NCBI GenBank assembly: GCA_022402405.1
Contig: JAKRSG010000320.1
Span: 1 to 6,606, forward strand
Origin: Bacteroidia bacterium
GTDB taxonomy: Bacteria; Bacteroidota; Bacteroidia; UKL13-3
Direction of reading: 5' to 3'
Length of the DNA stretch: 6,606 nt
Every line of letters starts with the position of its first letter. Position 1 is the first letter of the stretch. This document shows positions 5,040 through 6,606 of this stretch, piece by piece. Under the pieces are notes generated by a model. That model was not told the origin of the DNA. It worked only from the letters and a program-made list of their open reading frames with translations, and did no database searches. The translations under genes were made by a program, and so were the position numbers.

Positions 5040-6606
5040 TTAATAATCTATTTCTAATCCTAAGCCCTGCACAAAATCTCCTAACATTGGGTTTTTACTA
5101 ACCAATTTTTTGAGTTGATCAGGCTTAGTAAGTTTGGTAACATGTTGTATTCTATCTTTATTTATAGTAAACAAAATGTCGAGCTCATAGTTCTGCAATT
5201 CTTTTCTAAAATGAGGGATCAAATCCATTCTTTCTTCTTCCATCATTTCATGTTCCAAAGAACTTTTTAGTTCAACCTCTATTTTGGTTTTACTTACTTG
5301 TTTTAAAGGAGATTCTTTAAGAAATGCCGATAATCTCGATTTTCCAGAGTTTTCTAATCGCAGAAGGTATTGGTTCCAAACTTGAGTAAACATTTCTAAA
5401 TCAAAATCTTTATTCTCGGTTGGAGTGTATTCGGTGGTTTGTTGCACATCTTGCGAGCTGCTTTCTTCTTTTTGTTTAGCAACTTGTTCTTTTAATTTTT
5501 CTAAGGCAGATTTTCCGCTGCTTAGCGGCTGGCTGCTTATTTTGGGCTGAACCGAAACTTGCGGAGCAGGTGCTGTTGGGGAAGAGATAATGGGTTGCCC
5601 TTGCTCAATATTTTCAGAACTTACATTAATTTTTTTTTTCTCATCAACCATTGGTTGCTGAGTACTCAATTGAATGGCTCGGTTTAAATTGCATAATTTC
5701 ATGAGAGCAAGCTCTACGTGTAAACGCTGATTTTTACTGAGTTTGTAATTGAAGTCGGTTTGATTAAGTAGGTTCAAAGCGTTTAAAAGCCAAGAGCTGC
5801 TGCATGATTGAGATTGTTGTGAAAATTTGCTGGCAACATTAGGCGCTACTTCTAGCAATTTAAGAGTATCGGGATGCTTACAAACCATCAAGTTCCTGAT
5901 GTGTTCACTAAATCCATGCAGGAAATGTTGTGCTTCAAATCCATTATTTAAAATTTCATCAAATAATACCAAACTTGCGGCTAGGTTACCAGATAAAAGA
6001 TAATTTGTAGCTCTGAAATAATAGTCGTAATCTAAAATATTTAAGTTAGCTATTACATCGGCATAACTAATTTTATTACCGCTAAAACTAACTATTCTAT
6101 CAAAAATGGATAAAGCATCGCGCATGGCTCCATCAGACTTTTTTCCAATTACATGTAGTGCTTCTTCTTCTGCTTGTATGTGCTCGCTTTCACAAATTTT
6201 CTTGAGTTGCTTTACGGCATCATCAATTTTTATGCGATGAAAGTCGAAAACCTGACATCTACTTAAAATAGTTGGGAGTATTTTATGTTTCTCGGTGGTA
6301 GCTAAAATAAATTTAGCATATGAAGGTGGCTCTTCTAATGTTTTGAGGAAAGCATTAAATGCCTGAGCACTTAACATGTGAACCTCATCTATAATGTATA
6401 TTTTGTATTGCGCACCTTGTGGAGCATACCTAACTTGATCAACAAGGGCTCTAATATCATCAACTGAATTGTTTGAGGCAGCATCTAATTCATAGATGTT
6501 GAAGGATGCATTGGCATTAAAAGCTTTGCAGCTATCACATTGGTTACAAGCTTCGAAATCTTCGCTTAACTGAGTACAGTTTATGGTTTTGGCTAATAAG
6601 CGTCCA
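5040..6606 (-). CDS. dnaX: DNA polymerase III subunit tau (gamma/tau, DnaX), 5' end outside window
   Basis: This is the ATPase subunit of the clamp loader, which opens the sliding clamp and, as tau, tethers polymerase and helicase at the replication fork. The frame is open to the window edge: 521 residues are visible, beginning GRLLAKTINC just after the expected Walker A loop, so roughly 50 residues are missing. The Met codon at 6377 is internal (DEVHMLSAQAFNAFLKTLEEPP). Visible features, numbered from the edge: zinc cysteines 10, 20, 23 and 26 (ACNQCDSC); Walker B IIDEVH 71-76; sensor 1 ATT 102-104; arginine finger SRC 115-117; sensor 2 GAMRDAL 159-165; and clamp-loader collar helices to about 310. 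A Pro/Ser/Gln-rich linker follows (about 313-365), then a basic/acidic helix SALEKLKEQVAKQKEE, and a C-terminal domain beginning near FTQVWNQYLLRL. An A10 tract encodes Lys323-325 at the core/linker junction. This is the first gene of the operon in view, followed 2 bases later by the DUF502 gene. Confidence 0.97.
   Translation of the reverse strand, partial: GRLLAKTINCTQLSEDFEACNQCDSCKAFNANASFNIYELDAASNNSVDDIRALVDQVRYAPQGAQYKIYIIDEVHMLSAQAFNAFLKTLEEPPSYAKFILATTEKHKILPTILSRCQVFDFHRIKIDDAVKQLKKICESEHIQAEEEALHVIGKKSDGAMRDALSIFDRIVSFSGNKISYADVIANLNILDYDYYFRATNYLLSGNLAASLVLFDEILNNGFEAQHFLHGFSEHIRNLMVCKHPDTLKLLEVAPNVASKFSQQSQSCSSSWLLNALNLLNQTDFNYKLSKNQRLHVELALMKLCNLNRAIQLSTQQPMVDEKKKINVSSENIEQGQPIISSPTAPAPQVSVQPKISSQPLSSGKSALEKLKEQVAKQKEESSSQDVQQTTEYTPTENKDFDLEMFTQVWNQYLLRLENSGKSRLSAFLKESPLKQVSKTKIEVELKSSLEHEMMEEERMDLIPHFRKELQNYELDILFTINKDRIQHVTKLTKPDQLKKLVSKNPMLGDFVQGLGLEIDY
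5630..5639 (-). promoter_or_regulatory. A10 homopolymer, candidate slippage site in dnaX for a gamma-like product
   Basis: On the dnaX coding strand ten consecutive A encode Lys-Lys-Lys and the first base of the following Ile (GAG AAA AAA AAA ATT). An extra A (or -1 shift) reads AAT then TAA at 5628-5626. A lost A (or +1 shift) reads TTA ATG then TAA at 5623-5621. Both alternative frames thus end almost at once. The site lies directly after the clamp-loader core, where a gamma form would end. No Shine-Dalgarno-like stimulator and no strong downstream stem at the usual spacing is visible, so RNA polymerase slippage is the more likely mechanism. A small 5-bp hairpin (5645-5657, CAACC/GGTTG) lies 5 bases upstream of the run. 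The sequence facts are certain; the regulatory role is inferred. Confidence 0.55.

Noticed and set aside
5592..5600. GGG-N3-CCC stem downstream of the dnaX A10 run as a frameshift stimulator
   Set aside because: It is only 3 base pairs and begins about 29 bases after the run, farther than the usual spacing for a stimulatory structure.
5040..6377. DnaX starting at the ATG at 6377
   Set aside because: The frame continues upstream without a stop to the window edge and encodes the zinc cysteines and the Walker B DEVH of DnaX, so this Met is internal.

Overview
The window is an AT-rich, almost fully coding piece of chromosome that looks like a member of the Bacteroidota. The signs are: no clear Shine-Dalgarno sequences ahead of the starts; a TTG start that alone preserves a lipoprotein signal; an LpoB-family lipoprotein next to a COG3014-type TPR lipoprotein; a UbiA-superfamily enzyme with the archaeal-like NDYxDVxxD motif common in this phylum; and a DnaX with the phylum-style C-terminal region. 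The order or genus cannot be fixed from the sequence. No rRNA, tRNA, CRISPR array, insertion sequence or phage gene was seen, and no stretch over 300 bases lacks a gene. The only gaps are 11 bases (443-453), 69 bases (3000-3068) and 2 bases (5038-5039).

Layout. Positions 1-1869 (+) hold the 3' part of an lpoB-like gene and a COG3014-like TPR lipoprotein gene, probably one envelope operon. Positions 1866-2999 (-) encode a secreted outer-membrane beta-barrel with the His-x-Ser-Asn motif of PagL-like lipid A deacylases. From the 69-base divergent gap, a low-molecular-weight protein tyrosine phosphatase runs on + (3069-3551). Positions 3548-6606 (-) form a compact operon read as dnaX (5' end outside the window), then a DUF502 membrane protein (2-base gap), then a UbiA prenyltransferase (4-base ATGA overlap). 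Both convergent gene pairs overlap by exactly the 4 bases TTAA, which supplies a TAA stop to each strand.

Most interesting observation. dnaX carries an uninterrupted run of ten A (coding strand) exactly at the junction between the clamp-loader core (domains I-III) and the linker to the C-terminal region. In both alternative frames a TAA stop follows within two sense codons after the run. This is the architecture expected for making a short gamma-like DnaX by slippage, as known for Thermus thermophilus (A9) and, by ribosomal frameshifting, Escherichia coli. The rest of the window is ordinary housekeeping and envelope genes; I do not see a wholly new system.
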